Below, piece after piece: positions 44,975 to 54,277 of a stretch of DNA of 64,000 bases. The notes under the pieces were generated by a model that was not told where the DNA came from, did not search any database, and worked only from the letters and a program-made list of their open reading frames with translations. Numbering within the stretch: position 1 is the stretch's first letter; the number at the start of each line of letters is the position of its first letter. Origin of the DNA: an uncultured Clostridium sp. (GTDB lineage Bacteria > Bacillota > Clostridia > TANB77 > CAG-465); NCBI GenBank assembly GCA_900553785.1, contig USES01000001.1, forward strand, positions 62,001 through 126,000, given 5' to 3'. The translations under genes were made by a program, and so were the position numbers.

Positions 44975-46048
44975 TTAATCACCAAAACCTATTCCCATTG
45001 CTCTGGCTGTTTTTACAACAGGGTTTGTTTTTACATCTAACACCCTTGGTGCCCTTTCTTTAGGATATTGCATTTTGACAAGTTTATCGCTATCCATGCC
45101 AACTATATACCCTGATTCACCAGAATTTAATAGCTCAAACGCATAATTTCCAAGTTGTACTGCAAGTATTATATCCTGTGCAGAAGGCGTACCGCCACGT
45201 TGAACATGGCCTAACACTACATGTCTGCACTCAATTCCTGTTTTTTCCTCTATTTGTCTTGCAAGTTTTTCTGCAACGCCACCGTATCTTACCTGATCAA
45301 AACTATCTTTTAAGACAAGTGACACTGAAGATTTTTTACCTACTTCTTTAGCCGCTTCAGAAATGGCAACAATAGCATACCTTTTATATTTCGTAACTTC
45401 TTCTATTTTTTTACATACTTTATCTAAATCATAATCTAATTCTGGTAAAAGTATAACATCTGCTGCAGACGCAACTCCACTATACAATGTCAAAAATCCA
45501 GAAGTTCTACCCATTATTTCTACAGTTATAACTCTTCTATGAGAAAATGCTGTAGTTCTTACTCTAGATATTGCTTCTTTAACTGTTTCTACAGCAGTAA
45601 AGAACCCTATTGTTGGCATACTAGCTACCATGTCATTATCTATGGTTTTAGGAATTCCTACAGTAGGTAAACCTCTTTCATCAATAACTCTAGCAGAATC
45701 TAATGTACCATCTCCTCCAATTACGACTAGTCCTTCTACACCCTGTGCTTTTAACTTGTTTATGCCATCATCCGTTTTATCCTCATATTTCATATTCTTC
45801 TTATCTACAAGATAATAAAATGGGCATTCTTTATTTGAAGAACCAAGCATTGTTCCTCCAAGTTCTTCTATATCTGCTACATCCTCGGGTGTAAGAGGTC
45901 TATATAGCCCCTCTACAAACCCTTTATATCCATCTATAATACCAACTACTTCAACTCCTTTTTGGTGAGCACTAAGTACTACAGATTTAATTGCTGCATT
46001 AAGACCAGTACAGTCTCCTCCAGCCGTCATTATTGCTATTTTCTTCAT
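44975..46048 (-). CDS. pfkA: 6-phosphofructokinase
   Basis: 357 residues. GGDCTGLNAAIK (about 10), GGDGTLDSA (about 103), PKTIDNDM (about 125), and MGRTSGFLTLYSG identify PFK. The Gly of GGDGT points to ATP as phosphoryl donor (PPi enzymes have GGDD), whereas the Lys in PKTIDND is the PPi-type residue (classical bacterial ATP enzymes have PGTIDND). This mix is typical of group III PFKs. It lies 20 bases after prkC, so glycolytic flux control and PASTA-kinase signalling share an mRNA. Confidence 0.93.
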   Translation of the reverse strand: MKKIAIMTAGGDCTGLNAAIKSVVLSAHQKGVEVVGIIDGYKGFVEGLYRPLTPEDVADIEELGGTMLGSSNKECPFYYLVDKKNMKYEDKTDDGINKLKAQGVEGLVVIGGDGTLDSARVIDERGLPTVGIPKTIDNDMVASMPTIGFFTAVETVKEAISRVRTTAFSHRRVITVEIMGRTSGFLTLYSGVASAADVILLPELDYDLDKVCKKIEEVTKYKRYAIVAISEAAKEVGKKSSVSLVLKDSFDQVRYGGVAEKLARQIEEKTGIECRHVVLGHVQRGGTPSAQDIILAVQLGNYAFELLNSGESGYIVGMDSDKLVKMQYPKERAPRVLDVKTNPVVKTARAMGIGFGD

Positions 46049-46068
46049 ACGTTACCTCTTTTCTTTAA

Positions 46069-48015
46069 TTAAAATGTGATTGTTTTTTCACTAACTAAAG
46101 TATTATCTATGTATATCTTTATTTTTGCATCACTGAAGCCATTTATACTAACTGTTGTATCTGCATATGGCTCGCTAACTGTTGCATTATACACAGTGTT
46201 TGTTACACCCTCCACAGTCGCTTCCACTCTAACTACTATGTTTCCTGTCTTTCCAGCAGCCAACGTAGATATAGGTATTGTAGCTGTTGTAGTTTTTTGT
46301 AGTCTATTTACTGTAAGTTCAATCATTGTTCCTTCATCAACTTCTGAGTTTTGCTTTATACTTTGTGCTAAAACAACTCCATCAGCTTTACTCGTATCTG
46401 TATCATAATTTACATTTACAACAAGCTTTAGTTTATCCAATTCTGCTTTAGCATCTGAATATTTATCCCCAAGTACACCAGGAACTATTACTTTTACTTT
46501 GCCATTACCTTCACTTACTTTTATGTTTATTTCTTTTCCTTTATTTACAATCTCACCTTTTTTGACATCCTGTTCTATTATTAAATTTGCTTCAACTTTA
46601 TCGTTCTTTTCAAATTTAAACACTGGTTTAAGACCAAGTGATTCTAACTCATATTTTGCTACTTTATAGTCTTTGCCAACAACTTCTATCATAGTTACTG
46701 TCTCTGCGCCTTTGCTAATATTAACTTCTATTTTACCGCCTACTATTTTTTCGCCTTCTTTTACTGATTGATAAACTATCACTCCTGCTTCATGTTCTGC
46801 ATCATTTACATATTTACCAACTGTAAGAGCAAGCCCTTTTTTCTCATATTCAGCCTTTATGTCCTCATATACCTGACCTATAAGATTTGGAGCAACAGTT
46901 ATTACATCTACATTTTCAACCGGTTTCTTTGAATTTATAGTTTTAATAAGCTTTGCAGCTAAAATGCCAAGGCCAGTTAAAGAAATCGCAGCTATAATAC
47001 ATATACTTACTATCATTACATTTTTCTTAGATTTGCTCTTCTTTTCTTTTGTATTCTCTCTCATTCCCTTGCGTCCGCCAAACTCTGCATCTTCCAATTT
47101 AGGTTTATCCTCTGGCTTTACCCCTATAATTGGAACTACTTGAGTAAAACCACTACTCTTTTTCTCCTCTGCCTTATAAAAAATATGAGACGGATTATTT
47201 ATTGCAGCAAATATATCATCTAACATTGCGCTTGCTGACTGATACCTGTCAGAAGGTTTTTTAGCCATAGCTTTAAGTATTATATCATTCAAAGCAAGTG
47301 AAACAGAAGGTTCTATGTCCTTTGGAGGAACTGGATCTTCTTGAATTTGCTTTAGTGCTACTGTTACAGGTGTATCTGCATTAAACGGCAATTTTCCTGT
47401 TGCCATTTCATACATTACAACACCTAAAGAATATATGTCAGATTTTTCATCAGTGTAACAACCTTTGGCATGTTCTGGTGAAAAATAATGAACTGATCCC
47501 ATGGTACTAGATGCACTCGTTATGGTATCCTTAGAACTCATTTTAGCTATTCCAAAGTCAGTTACTTTAGCAATATTGTTTGATGTAAGCACAATGTTTT
47601 GTGGTTTAATGTCTCTATGTACTATTTTTGAATTGTGAGCAGCTTCTAAAGCAGATGCAATCTGGCTTGCATATTTTAATACCACATCACTCGGAAGCTT
47701 TCCTTTTTTTTCTATTTCATCTTTTAAAGTATCACCCTCTAATAGCTCCATTACTATATAGTTAATGCCGTTTTCCTCTCCAACATCATATACTGATACA
47801 ATGTTTGGATGTGTTAAACTTGCTGCTGATTGAGCTTCTGCCCTAAAACGTTTAACAAACTCTAAATCTCTAGAATACTCATTTTTTAAAACTTTTACTG
47901 CTACATACCTATTAAGCAACTTACATCTGGCTTTATATACGGTAGCCATACCACCTTCGCCTATTTCTTTTAAAATTTCATATCTTGCTCCTAGTGTTTT
48001 TCCTACTAAGTCCAA
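46069..48015 (-). CDS. prkC: PASTA-domain Ser/Thr protein kinase PrkC
   Basis: 648 residues. An N-terminal Hanks kinase domain (GEGGMATVY, AVKVLK, HRDIKPQN about 133, DFGIAKM, SPEHAKG), a basic juxtamembrane stretch, one transmembrane segment (about 332-353, VMIVSICIIAAISLTGLGIL), and three PASTA repeats (about 373-437, 440-506, 507-572), followed by a 75-residue Thr/Val-rich extracellular domain. PrkC kinases sense muropeptides and lipid II and control cell-wall synthesis and spore germination. It follows prpC by about 14 bases. Confidence 0.95.
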   Translation of the reverse strand: MDLVGKTLGARYEILKEIGEGGMATVYKARCKLLNRYVAVKVLKNEYSRDLEFVKRFRAEAQSAASLTHPNIVSVYDVGEENGINYIVMELLEGDTLKDEIEKKGKLPSDVVLKYASQIASALEAAHNSKIVHRDIKPQNIVLTSNNIAKVTDFGIAKMSSKDTITSASSTMGSVHYFSPEHAKGCYTDEKSDIYSLGVVMYEMATGKLPFNADTPVTVALKQIQEDPVPPKDIEPSVSLALNDIILKAMAKKPSDRYQSASAMLDDIFAAINNPSHIFYKAEEKKSSGFTQVVPIIGVKPEDKPKLEDAEFGGRKGMRENTKEKKSKSKKNVMIVSICIIAAISLTGLGILAAKLIKTINSKKPVENVDVITVAPNLIGQVYEDIKAEYEKKGLALTVGKYVNDAEHEAGVIVYQSVKEGEKIVGGKIEVNISKGAETVTMIEVVGKDYKVAKYELESLGLKPVFKFEKNDKVEANLIIEQDVKKGEIVNKGKEINIKVSEGNGKVKVIVPGVLGDKYSDAKAELDKLKLVVNVNYDTDTSKADGVVLAQSIKQNSEVDEGTMIELTVNRLQKTTTATIPISTLAAGKTGNIVVRVEATVEGVTNTVYNATVSEPYADTTVSINGFSDAKIKIYIDNTLVSEKTITF

Positions 48016-48029
48016 AGATACCCCTCCTT

Positions 48030-48755
48030 TTATACTTCTATATACATTACCGTTATATTATCCATTCCACCATTATTGTTTGCTTCTTCTACAAGCTTAT
48101 TGCATATTTCCTCAGGTGGATTACTAGATACTATTTCAAATATTTTTTCTTCACTTACGCATATATACAATCCGTCACTACATAATAAGAAGCGTCTTCC
48201 TTTTGCATTATATAATCTCTTTACATCAAAAGTTATTGATTTAGTTATACCAAGAGCTTTAAGCAACACATGCTTATCTGGATGAGTTTTTGCTTCATCT
48301 TTAGTTATAATTCCATCTTTAACCAAAGCATTGACGTACGTATCATCTTCTGTCAATTGTTCTATTTTATTTTCTGTTACCTCATATATTCTTGAGTCTC
48401 CTACTGTTGCAATGTAAGCCATAGAACCATCCACAACTAACAACGCTACCGTAGTTCCCATATCTTTATATGATTTGTTTTCTTTATTCATTTCATAAAC
48501 ACATTTATTAGCATACTTTACAGCCAAACTTACCTGTTCTGTATTATCTTTTATATCGCTTGAAATGACATAATTATCTTTCAAATACTCTATAACCTTA
48601 TTTGCAGCAGTCTTGCTTGCAACTTCACCACTAGACGCTCCCCCAATTCCATCTAGCAAGACATATGCTGTGCATGTGTCACCAAGATTATATGTAAGAA
48701 TATAATCCTCGTTATTCTCTCTTCTTTTCCCAATGTCTGTTTTAGCGTAAAAAAT
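48030..48755 (-). CDS. prpC: PP2C-type Ser/Thr protein phosphatase PrpC, unusual start
   Basis: About 241 residues if counted from 48755. The PP2C metal motifs are AKTDIGKRRENNEDY, LLDGIGGASSGEVAS, VGDSRIYEV and MDNITV. The first in-frame ATG/GTG/TTG is the TTG at 48659, which would remove the first motif, so translation must begin upstream. The best in-frame codon is ATT 48755, nine bases after AGGAGG (48765-48770). A TTG at 48760 is in the wrong frame unless one T is missing from the T6 run. PrpC dephosphorylates PrkC targets. Confidence 0.85.
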   Translation of the reverse strand: MFYAKTDIGKRRENNEDYILTYNLGDTCTAYVLLDGIGGASSGEVASKTAANKVIEYLKDNYVISSDIKDNTEQVSLAVKYANKCVYEMNKENKSYKDMGTTVALLVVDGSMAYIATVGDSRIYEVTENKIEQLTEDDTYVNALVKDGIITKDEAKTHPDKHVLLKALGITKSITFDVKRLYNAKGRRFLLCSDGLYICVSEEKIFEIVSSNPPEEICNKLVEEANNNGGMDNITVMYIEV

Positions 48756-48803
48756 GACAATGCACCTCCTTTAAATTATATTTCATTTGCCATTACCACA
48801 TGA

Positions 48804-48832
48804 ATTTTATCACATAAATATTAGCATTTCAA
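48804..48832 (-). promoter_or_regulatory. Promoter of prpC-prkC-pfkA
   Basis: Minus strand: TTGAAA (48827-48832), 17 bp, TAAAAT (48804-48809). Confidence 0.65.
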
Positions 48833-48880
48833 GCGTAAATATATGGTTTATATCATTATATTACCAAAGCATATTACCAC

Positions 48881-48915
48881 AAAAGCAGGTGAACTTTCAA
48901 GTACCACCTACTTTT
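48881..48915 (-). terminator. Terminator after the PAP2 gene
   Basis: AAAAGCAGGTG (48881-48891) pairs with CACCTACTTTT (48905-48915) with one mismatch. It is five bases after the stop at 48920. Confidence 0.65.
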
Positions 48916-48919
48916 ATAT

Positions 48920-49585
48920 TTATTTATCTTTGCTTAAGCTAAATTCTAAAACGAATTTACAGAATTTGTTATTTGGATTTTTGCTCAATATGTAATATAT
49001 CAACTTTGTTATATAATACGCAATCACGGCTCCAATTAGTCCTGAAATCACTCCGCCTAAAATATCTGATGGATAATGCACCATAAGATAGTTTCTAGAT
49101 ATACCCATAAGTATTACAAATATAAATCCAATCCAGCTATATTTTTTATTACAGCATAAAAATACTGCTGTCATTGCTGCCATAGTTGCAGTAGCATGAC
49201 CTGATGGGAAAGAAAAACCATCTTCTAAAACAGCTCCTGCTGCTTCCCACCACAATTTATATGTTTCATTTGCAATAAATGGTCTTGGTCTTGCTATAAA
49301 ATCTTTAAATACAAAGTTAGTTATAATGGCTCCACAAGCTATTGCACCAAACATACAAATTCCAAGTTTTCTTGTTTTTCTAAACATCATAAAAACAATT
49401 GCAATAATTATAAATAATATACCTTTTTCCGCTAAAAGGCTAATTCCTTTAAACAGCGGCGTAAACACATCTCCTGCACTCAATGCTAAATTATGAAGCA
49501 GACTTAAAATAACATTATCAAAGCCTTCAAAAGTTGAGTTTAACCAGCTTGCCACACTAGTTAATTGTTCAGTTGCTAAATTCAT
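48920..49585 (-). CDS. PAP2-family membrane phosphatase
   Basis: 221 residues with five to six membrane segments. The phosphatase motifs are KDFIARPRP (about 87-95), FSFPSGHATAT (about 118-128) and RNYLMVHYPSDILGG (about 163-177), giving the KX6RP-PSGH-SRX5HX3D set with His as nucleophile. Members dephosphorylate undecaprenyl pyrophosphate or lipid phosphates at the outer face of the membrane; which one is unclear. It is monocistronic with a GGGGG site and its own promoter. Confidence 0.9.
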   Translation of the reverse strand: MNLATEQLTSVASWLNSTFEGFDNVILSLLHNLALSAGDVFTPLFKGISLLAEKGILFIIIAIVFMMFRKTRKLGICMFGAIACGAIITNFVFKDFIARPRPFIANETYKLWWEAAGAVLEDGFSFPSGHATATMAAMTAVFLCCNKKYSWIGFIFVILMGISRNYLMVHYPSDILGGVISGLIGAVIAYYITKLIYYILSKNPNNKFCKFVLEFSLSKDK

Positions 49586-49610
49586 TTATCATACCCCCTA
49601 TACACCAAAC

Positions 49611-49638
49611 ATTATATTACAAATTATACAATAGTCAA
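49611..49638 (-). promoter_or_regulatory. Promoter of the PAP2 gene
   Basis: Minus strand: TTGACT (49633-49638), 16 bp, TATAAT (49611-49616). Confidence 0.6.
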
Positions 49639-49654
49639 TTGCACAATAAATATT

Positions 49655-50068
49655 TTAATTAAACAATTTATCTTTGTAATTATCGACTTGCATTAACATA
49701 TGACCTATATTTCCTTCTCCCGCAAACTTGTCCATGTCAAAAAAGTTTTCTTTTTTATCAATCCAATAAAGTTTATTTACTTCTTCAACTAGTTCTACTT
49801 CCTTGTTCAATTTACCAACATATACTTCTAACTCCATATCAGGAATTTTGTATTCAAAATTCATAATATTAGTTAAAACAATATCATCAGATGTTATACC
49901 AGTCTCTTCTTGTAGCTCTCTATATGCCGCAGTTAATTCATCTTCAGCTTCCTCTACTTTACCACCAACTAAATTAAATTTTCCCTTATATGGTTCTTTT
50001 TCTCTCTTACACATGAGAATGTTCTTTTCATCTTTATCAAATACAAATACAACGTTTAATTTTTTCAT
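49655..50068 (-). CDS. Nudix hydrolase
   Basis: 137 residues. GGKVEEAEDELTAAYRELQEE plus TG (about 35-57) is a complete Nudix box GX5EX7REUXEEXGU, which binds Mg2+ to cleave nucleoside diphosphate linkages. The N-terminus KLNVVFVFDKDEKNILMCKR resembles MutT-like dNTP-cleaning enzymes. Substrate not deducible. It lies 60 bases after rlmD and has a GGAGAA site. Confidence 0.9.
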   Translation of the reverse strand: MKKLNVVFVFDKDEKNILMCKREKEPYKGKFNLVGGKVEEAEDELTAAYRELQEETGITSDDIVLTNIMNFEYKIPDMELEVYVGKLNKEVELVEEVNKLYWIDKKENFFDMDKFAGEGNIGHMLMQVDNYKDKLFN

Positions 50069-50128
50069 ATTTTCTCCTTACCATGTAATTAGAATTACAC
50101 ATTTATTTAACTAATATGTCATCTAATA

Positions 50129-51478
50129 CTAAGTACCGCAACGCACTCCACATGACCGCGTAAACGGAAACATATCCACAAAGTTAATAGACTTAACATC
50201 ATATGTATCTGCTAAAAGTTTCAAATCACGTGCTAGAGTTGATACATTGCAACTAACATATCCAATTTTAGAAGCTTTTATTTTTTTCAATGTTTCTATT
50301 CCTTCACTATCTAAACCTTTACGAGGAGGATCTACTACCACTGTATCAAACTCCACTCCTTCGCATTTAAGCCTTGCAATTTCTTCTGTTGCATCACCAG
50401 CTATATATTTAACATTAGAAATATTGTTGATTTTTATATTATCTTTTGCCATCTCTACAGCTTGTTTAACTATTTCAACTCCGTAAACTAGACCTACACA
50501 TTTACTCAAAAATATGCCAATACTACCAACTCCACTATATAAATCTAGCAATTTTTCGTTCCCGTTAAGTTTAAGATTTTCTTTTAATACGTTATATAAA
50601 ACTTCAGCTTGAAGCGTATTAACTTGGAAAAATGAATTTGCGCCTATTTTAAATTTAAACTCTCCTATATAATCTGTAATATAATCCTTACCATATATGC
50701 AAACTGTATTATCCGTCAAAATTACGTTTGTTTTATCAATATTAACATTTATACAAACTGATATAACATCACTTATTCTCTGGCAAATTTCTTCTACAAC
50801 TTTTTGCCATCTTTTATCTTTGATAAGTTTTTCATTGTTAACCACAAAAACTAACATAATCTCATCTGTGTGAAAACCACGCCTTACTATTATATTTCGT
50901 ATGTCCCCAATATTCAGTTCTTCATTATATCCACTAAAGTCTGCTTCTACTAATATATCATATATAACTTGAACTATACCATTAATTCTTGTGTCCTGTA
51001 TCAGACACACATTAGTATCTACTAAATTATGTGTTCTTTTAGAAAACATTCCTATTTTAAGTTTACCCTCAATATCTCTTACTGGATACTGTGCTTTATT
51101 TCTATAATTATATGGATTACCCATTCCATAAATTAAACTATTTGAAAAATCAAAATCAATATGTTGCTTTTTTAAAGTATTTATAGCATTATTCCTTTTT
51201 ATGTCCAACGTTGCATCATAATCTATATGTAAGCCTTCACACCCACCACATCTTTTATAACTATCACATGATGGACTATCCCTATATATAGATTTTTTTA
51301 ATATTTCTTCTATTTTCCCAAATGCATATGATTTGTTCACTTTAACAATTTTAATTTTTGCTGTTTCGCCTTTAATTAGACCCGGTACAAAAACAGGTAT
51401 ATTATCTACTTTACATATGCCCTCTAATTCCATACCATTGTCTATAACTTCTACTGTATATATATCATTCTTCTTCAA
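50129..51478 (-). CDS. rlmD: 23S rRNA (uracil-5-)-methyltransferase, RlmD/RlmCD type
   Basis: About 449 residues. An N-terminal TRAM domain (VEVIDNGMELEGI to KIEEIL), an Fe-S cluster motif CDSYKRCGGCEG, the SAM site DLYSGVGSIGIFLSK (about 310), DPPRKGLD and the catalytic CNVSTLARDL near the end. These enzymes methylate U747 and/or U1939 of 23S rRNA. TTG 51478 is chosen because GAGGGTGAG is seven to eight bases upstream and the TRAM domain then starts in the usual place; an in-frame TTG at 51508 would add ten non-homologous residues. Confidence 0.9.
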   Translation of the reverse strand: MKKNDIYTVEVIDNGMELEGICKVDNIPVFVPGLIKGETAKIKIVKVNKSYAFGKIEEILKKSIYRDSPSCDSYKRCGGCEGLHIDYDATLDIKRNNAINTLKKQHIDFDFSNSLIYGMGNPYNYRNKAQYPVRDIEGKLKIGMFSKRTHNLVDTNVCLIQDTRINGIVQVIYDILVEADFSGYNEELNIGDIRNIIVRRGFHTDEIMLVFVVNNEKLIKDKRWQKVVEEICQRISDVISVCINVNIDKTNVILTDNTVCIYGKDYITDYIGEFKFKIGANSFFQVNTLQAEVLYNVLKENLKLNGNEKLLDLYSGVGSIGIFLSKCVGLVYGVEIVKQAVEMAKDNIKINNISNVKYIAGDATEEIARLKCEGVEFDTVVVDPPRKGLDSEGIETLKKIKASKIGYVSCNVSTLARDLKLLADTYDVKSINFVDMFPFTRSCGVRCGT

Positions 51479-51520
51479 AATCTCACCCTCATTATTACAT
51501 TTTACCAAAATGTCAAAAAA

Positions 51521-51542
51521 ATAGCAAGGAATGCCTTACTAT
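51521..51542 (-). terminator. Terminator after mnmA
   Basis: ATAGCAAGG (51521-51529) pairs with CCTTACTAT (51534-51542), followed on the minus strand by TTTTTTTGAC. It overlaps the mnmA stop. Confidence 0.8.
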
Positions 51543-52600
51543 TTTATTTTCCCTCCACCTAATACTATGTCTCCATCGTAAAATACTGCTGATTGCCCAG
51601 GAGTTATTGCTCGTTGTGATGTATCAAACACAACTTTTATTTCATCGCCAATAGGATATATAACTGCCTCATTTGATTTTGTAGAATATCTTGTTTTCAC
51701 ACTAACATGCATAGGGCTTTCTAGTTTGTCTAGTACTAGTAAATTTATATCTTGCACCATGAATTCTTTTGTATACAGTTCTTGCTCTTCTCCAACTATT
51801 ACTTCATTTTTTGTTTTATTAAATCCTGTTACATACAAAGGTTTTTTGTAAGATACTTTAAGCCCTCTTCTTTGTCCAATTGTATATTTATACATGCCTG
51901 CGTGCTTCCCAAATATTTTACTATTTTTGTCTACTATATTTCCTACTGTAGGTTTAATAGACGAATTTTCTTCCAAATACTTTGCATAATTTCCATCTGG
52001 TATAAAGCAAATATCTTCACTATCTGGTTTATTTGCAACTGGTAAGTTATATTTTTTTGCTATAGCACGTATTTCTTCTTTTTCTTTAAAATTTGCCAAA
52101 GGAAATAACAAATGAGGTAATAACTCCTTTGGAGTGTTATATAACACATAACTTTGATCTTTTTTTGATGCATTAGCTTTCTTTAACACAAGGATATTAT
52201 ATTTTTTATCATATTCAATCTTTGCATAATGACCTGTTGCAATATACTCACAATCAAGTTCCAAAGCTTTTTTATACATAGCCCCAAATTTTAAATATTT
52301 ATTACATTCTATGCATGGATTAGGTGTCCTACAATTTTTATACGAGTCAACAAAATCGTCTATAACATGTGTTTTAAATTCTTCCTTAAAATTTAATGTA
52401 TAGTGTGGAATACCTAAAAAGTCACAAACTCTTTTGGCATCACAAGTAGATGCTAAATTGCAACATACCCCTTCTACTTCATCATCTAGAAGTTTCATTG
52501 TCACACCAATCACTTCATACCCTTGTTCTTTTAGAAGAATTGCAGCGACAGAGCTATCCACTCCGCCGCTCATTCCAAGCATTACCCTATTATTTTTCAT
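51539..52600 (-). CDS. mnmA: tRNA-specific 2-thiouridylase MnmA
   Basis: 353 residues. PP-loop MSGGVDSSVAA (about 10), catalytic Cys in NPCIECNKYLKFG (about 97) and in SEDICFIPDGNY (about 197), and C-terminal beta-barrel domains. It activates U34 of tRNA-Lys, Glu and Gln with ATP and inserts sulfur delivered by IscS. It overlaps iscU by 11 bases and closes the rrf2-iscS-iscU-mnmA set, linking sulfur supply to its user. Confidence 0.97.
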   Translation of the reverse strand: MKNNRVMLGMSGGVDSSVAAILLKEQGYEVIGVTMKLLDDEVEGVCCNLASTCDAKRVCDFLGIPHYTLNFKEEFKTHVIDDFVDSYKNCRTPNPCIECNKYLKFGAMYKKALELDCEYIATGHYAKIEYDKKYNILVLKKANASKKDQSYVLYNTPKELLPHLLFPLANFKEKEEIRAIAKKYNLPVANKPDSEDICFIPDGNYAKYLEENSSIKPTVGNIVDKNSKIFGKHAGMYKYTIGQRRGLKVSYKKPLYVTGFNKTKNEVIVGEEQELYTKEFMVQDINLLVLDKLESPMHVSVKTRYSTKSNEAVIYPIGDEIKVVFDTSQRAITPGQSAVFYDGDIVLGGGKIK

Positions 52601-53045
52601 TTTTTACCATACAGCAACTCTTATGAGAGTCATCCTTTAACTTACATTTAATTTTAATCTCTTCTTCTGTCATTTTTCCTTCTTTACGATAAAAATCTGC
52701 TATTGCTTCATGTATTGCTTCCTCTGCTAAAACAGAACAATGAAGTTTTACTGGAGGTAATCCGCCTAATGCTTGTACAACATCTCCATTTTTAAGTGCT
52801 AATGCTTCCTCTAGTGTCTTACCCTTAATAAGTTCTGTTGTGACACTACTAGAAGCAATTGCTGCTCCACAGCCAAAAGTCTTAAATTTTACGTCTGTTA
52901 TTATATTATTTTCAACTTTTATATATATTTTCATTATATCTCCGCAAACAGGATTTCCAACTTCCCCTATTCCAGAAGCATTTTCAATTTTACCTACATT
53001 TCTAGGACTTGTGTAATGTTTTACCACTTCTGTTGAATAATTCAT
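52590..53045 (-). CDS. iscU: IscU/NifU-like Fe-S cluster scaffold
   Basis: 151 residues. Cluster ligands are visible: VGNPVCGD (Cys about 35), FKTFGCGAAIASSS (about 60) and KLHCSVLAEEAI (about 104). The scaffold assembles [2Fe-2S]/[4Fe-4S] clusters from IscS persulfide. The C-terminal tail adds KCKLKDD and SCCMVKNEK, extra cysteines beyond E. coli IscU, as seen in clostridial NifU-like scaffolds. ATGA overlap with iscS. Confidence 0.95.
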   Translation of the reverse strand: MNYSTEVVKHYTSPRNVGKIENASGIGEVGNPVCGDIMKIYIKVENNIITDVKFKTFGCGAAIASSSVTTELIKGKTLEEALALKNGDVVQALGGLPPVKLHCSVLAEEAIHEAIADFYRKEGKMTEEEIKIKCKLKDDSHKSCCMVKNEK

Positions 53046-54223
53046 ACTTTTTCCTCCTCAATAAATTTCTCCCATAATGGTGACATTTCTCTTAGCCTTT
53101 CTACTATCTCCACTAATGAATCTATCAAATAATCTATTTCATCTTTAGTGTTGTTTCTTCCAATACTTATTCTAAGTGAACCATGTGCCACTTCATGGCT
53201 TAATCCTATTGCAAGTAATACATGTGATGGATCAAGTGACCCAGATGTACATGCACTTCCACTTGAAGCACATATTCCTTTTAAATCAAGGTTTAAAAGA
53301 AGCCCTTCACCTTCAATAAACCTAAATGAAATATTACTTGTTCCAGGTAGCCTATTGTTTTTATCTCCATTTAACTTAATGTATGGTATTTTTTCAATTA
53401 TACTTTCTTCATAATAATCTCTAAGCTCTTTAATTCTTTTTTCATTTTCTTCCAAGTCTGCATACGCCAACTCCATCGCCTTTGCCATACCAACTATTGC
53501 AGGTACATTTTCTGTACCAGCACGACGATTTTTCTCTTGGTGTCCTCCACAAATTAGCTTATCTATAATTATACCTTGTCTTAAATATAACGCCCCAATA
53601 CCCTTTGGACCATAAAACTTATGCCCAGACAAAGACATTGCATCTATATTTAAATCTTTCACATCAATTTTTAGTGTTCCAACTGCTTGTACAGCATCTG
53701 TATGGAATATAACATTATGTTCTTTAGCGACTTTTCCTATCTCTTTAATTGGTTCTATCGTTCCTATTTCGTTATTTGCAAACATTATACTTATTAAAAT
53801 AGTATCTGGTCTTATAGCGGATTTTAATTCTTCTAAATCAACTATTCCGTTACTATCTACGTTAAGATACGTTACACTAAAACCTTCTTTTTCCAAAGCT
53901 TTACAAGTTTCTAGCACAGCTGGATGTTCTATTTTTGATGTTATAATGTGTTTTCCTTTATTTTTATACGCATGGGCTATTCCTTTTACAGCCATATTAT
54001 CTGCTTCACTTCCACCAGATGTAAAATATATTTCTTCAGGTTTAGCGTTTAATATCTTGGCAATTACCTCCCTTGAATTTTCTACACATGCCCTTGCATC
54101 TCTTCCTATTTTATATATTGAAGAGGCGTTACCAAATTGATTTTTGTAACAGTCCACCATATCACTTAAAACTGAACTATCTATTTTAGTAGTTGCTGCG
54201 TTATCTAAATATACTTCTTTCAT
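53042..54223 (-). CDS. iscS: Cysteine desulfurase IscS, copy 2
   Basis: 393 residues. EVYLDNAATT, GSEADNMAVKG, FHTDAVQAVG, SGHKFYGPKG (PLP lysine) and SSGSACTSGSLDPSHVL (catalytic Cys). It supplies persulfide sulfur to IscU and MnmA encoded downstream. ATG 54223 is chosen over ATG 54238 because AAGGAG is then about six bases upstream. Expression is from a perfect consensus promoter whose -10 is flanked by 9-bp inverted arms, probably the Rrf2 operator. Clearly paralogous to 17021-18163. Confidence 0.96.
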   Translation of the reverse strand: MKEVYLDNAATTKIDSSVLSDMVDCYKNQFGNASSIYKIGRDARACVENSREVIAKILNAKPEEIYFTSGGSEADNMAVKGIAHAYKNKGKHIITSKIEHPAVLETCKALEKEGFSVTYLNVDSNGIVDLEELKSAIRPDTILISIMFANNEIGTIEPIKEIGKVAKEHNVIFHTDAVQAVGTLKIDVKDLNIDAMSLSGHKFYGPKGIGALYLRQGIIIDKLICGGHQEKNRRAGTENVPAIVGMAKAMELAYADLEENEKRIKELRDYYEESIIEKIPYIKLNGDKNNRLPGTSNISFRFIEGEGLLLNLDLKGICASSGSACTSGSLDPSHVLLAIGLSHEVAHGSLRISIGRNNTKDEIDYLIDSLVEIVERLREMSPLWEKFIEEEKV

Positions 54224-54244
54224 ATTTTCTCCTTTCATACTGTA

Positions 54245-54277
54245 ATACTAGGAATTATATCACTTATCTCCTAGTAT
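54245..54277. promoter_or_regulatory. Inverted-repeat operator around the iscS -10
   Basis: ATACTAGGA (54245-54253) and TCCTAGTAT (54269-54277) are perfect 9-bp inverted arms separated by 15 bases, bracketing the TATAAT. Likely binding site of the Rrf2 protein encoded next door; this is inference from position. Confidence 0.65.
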
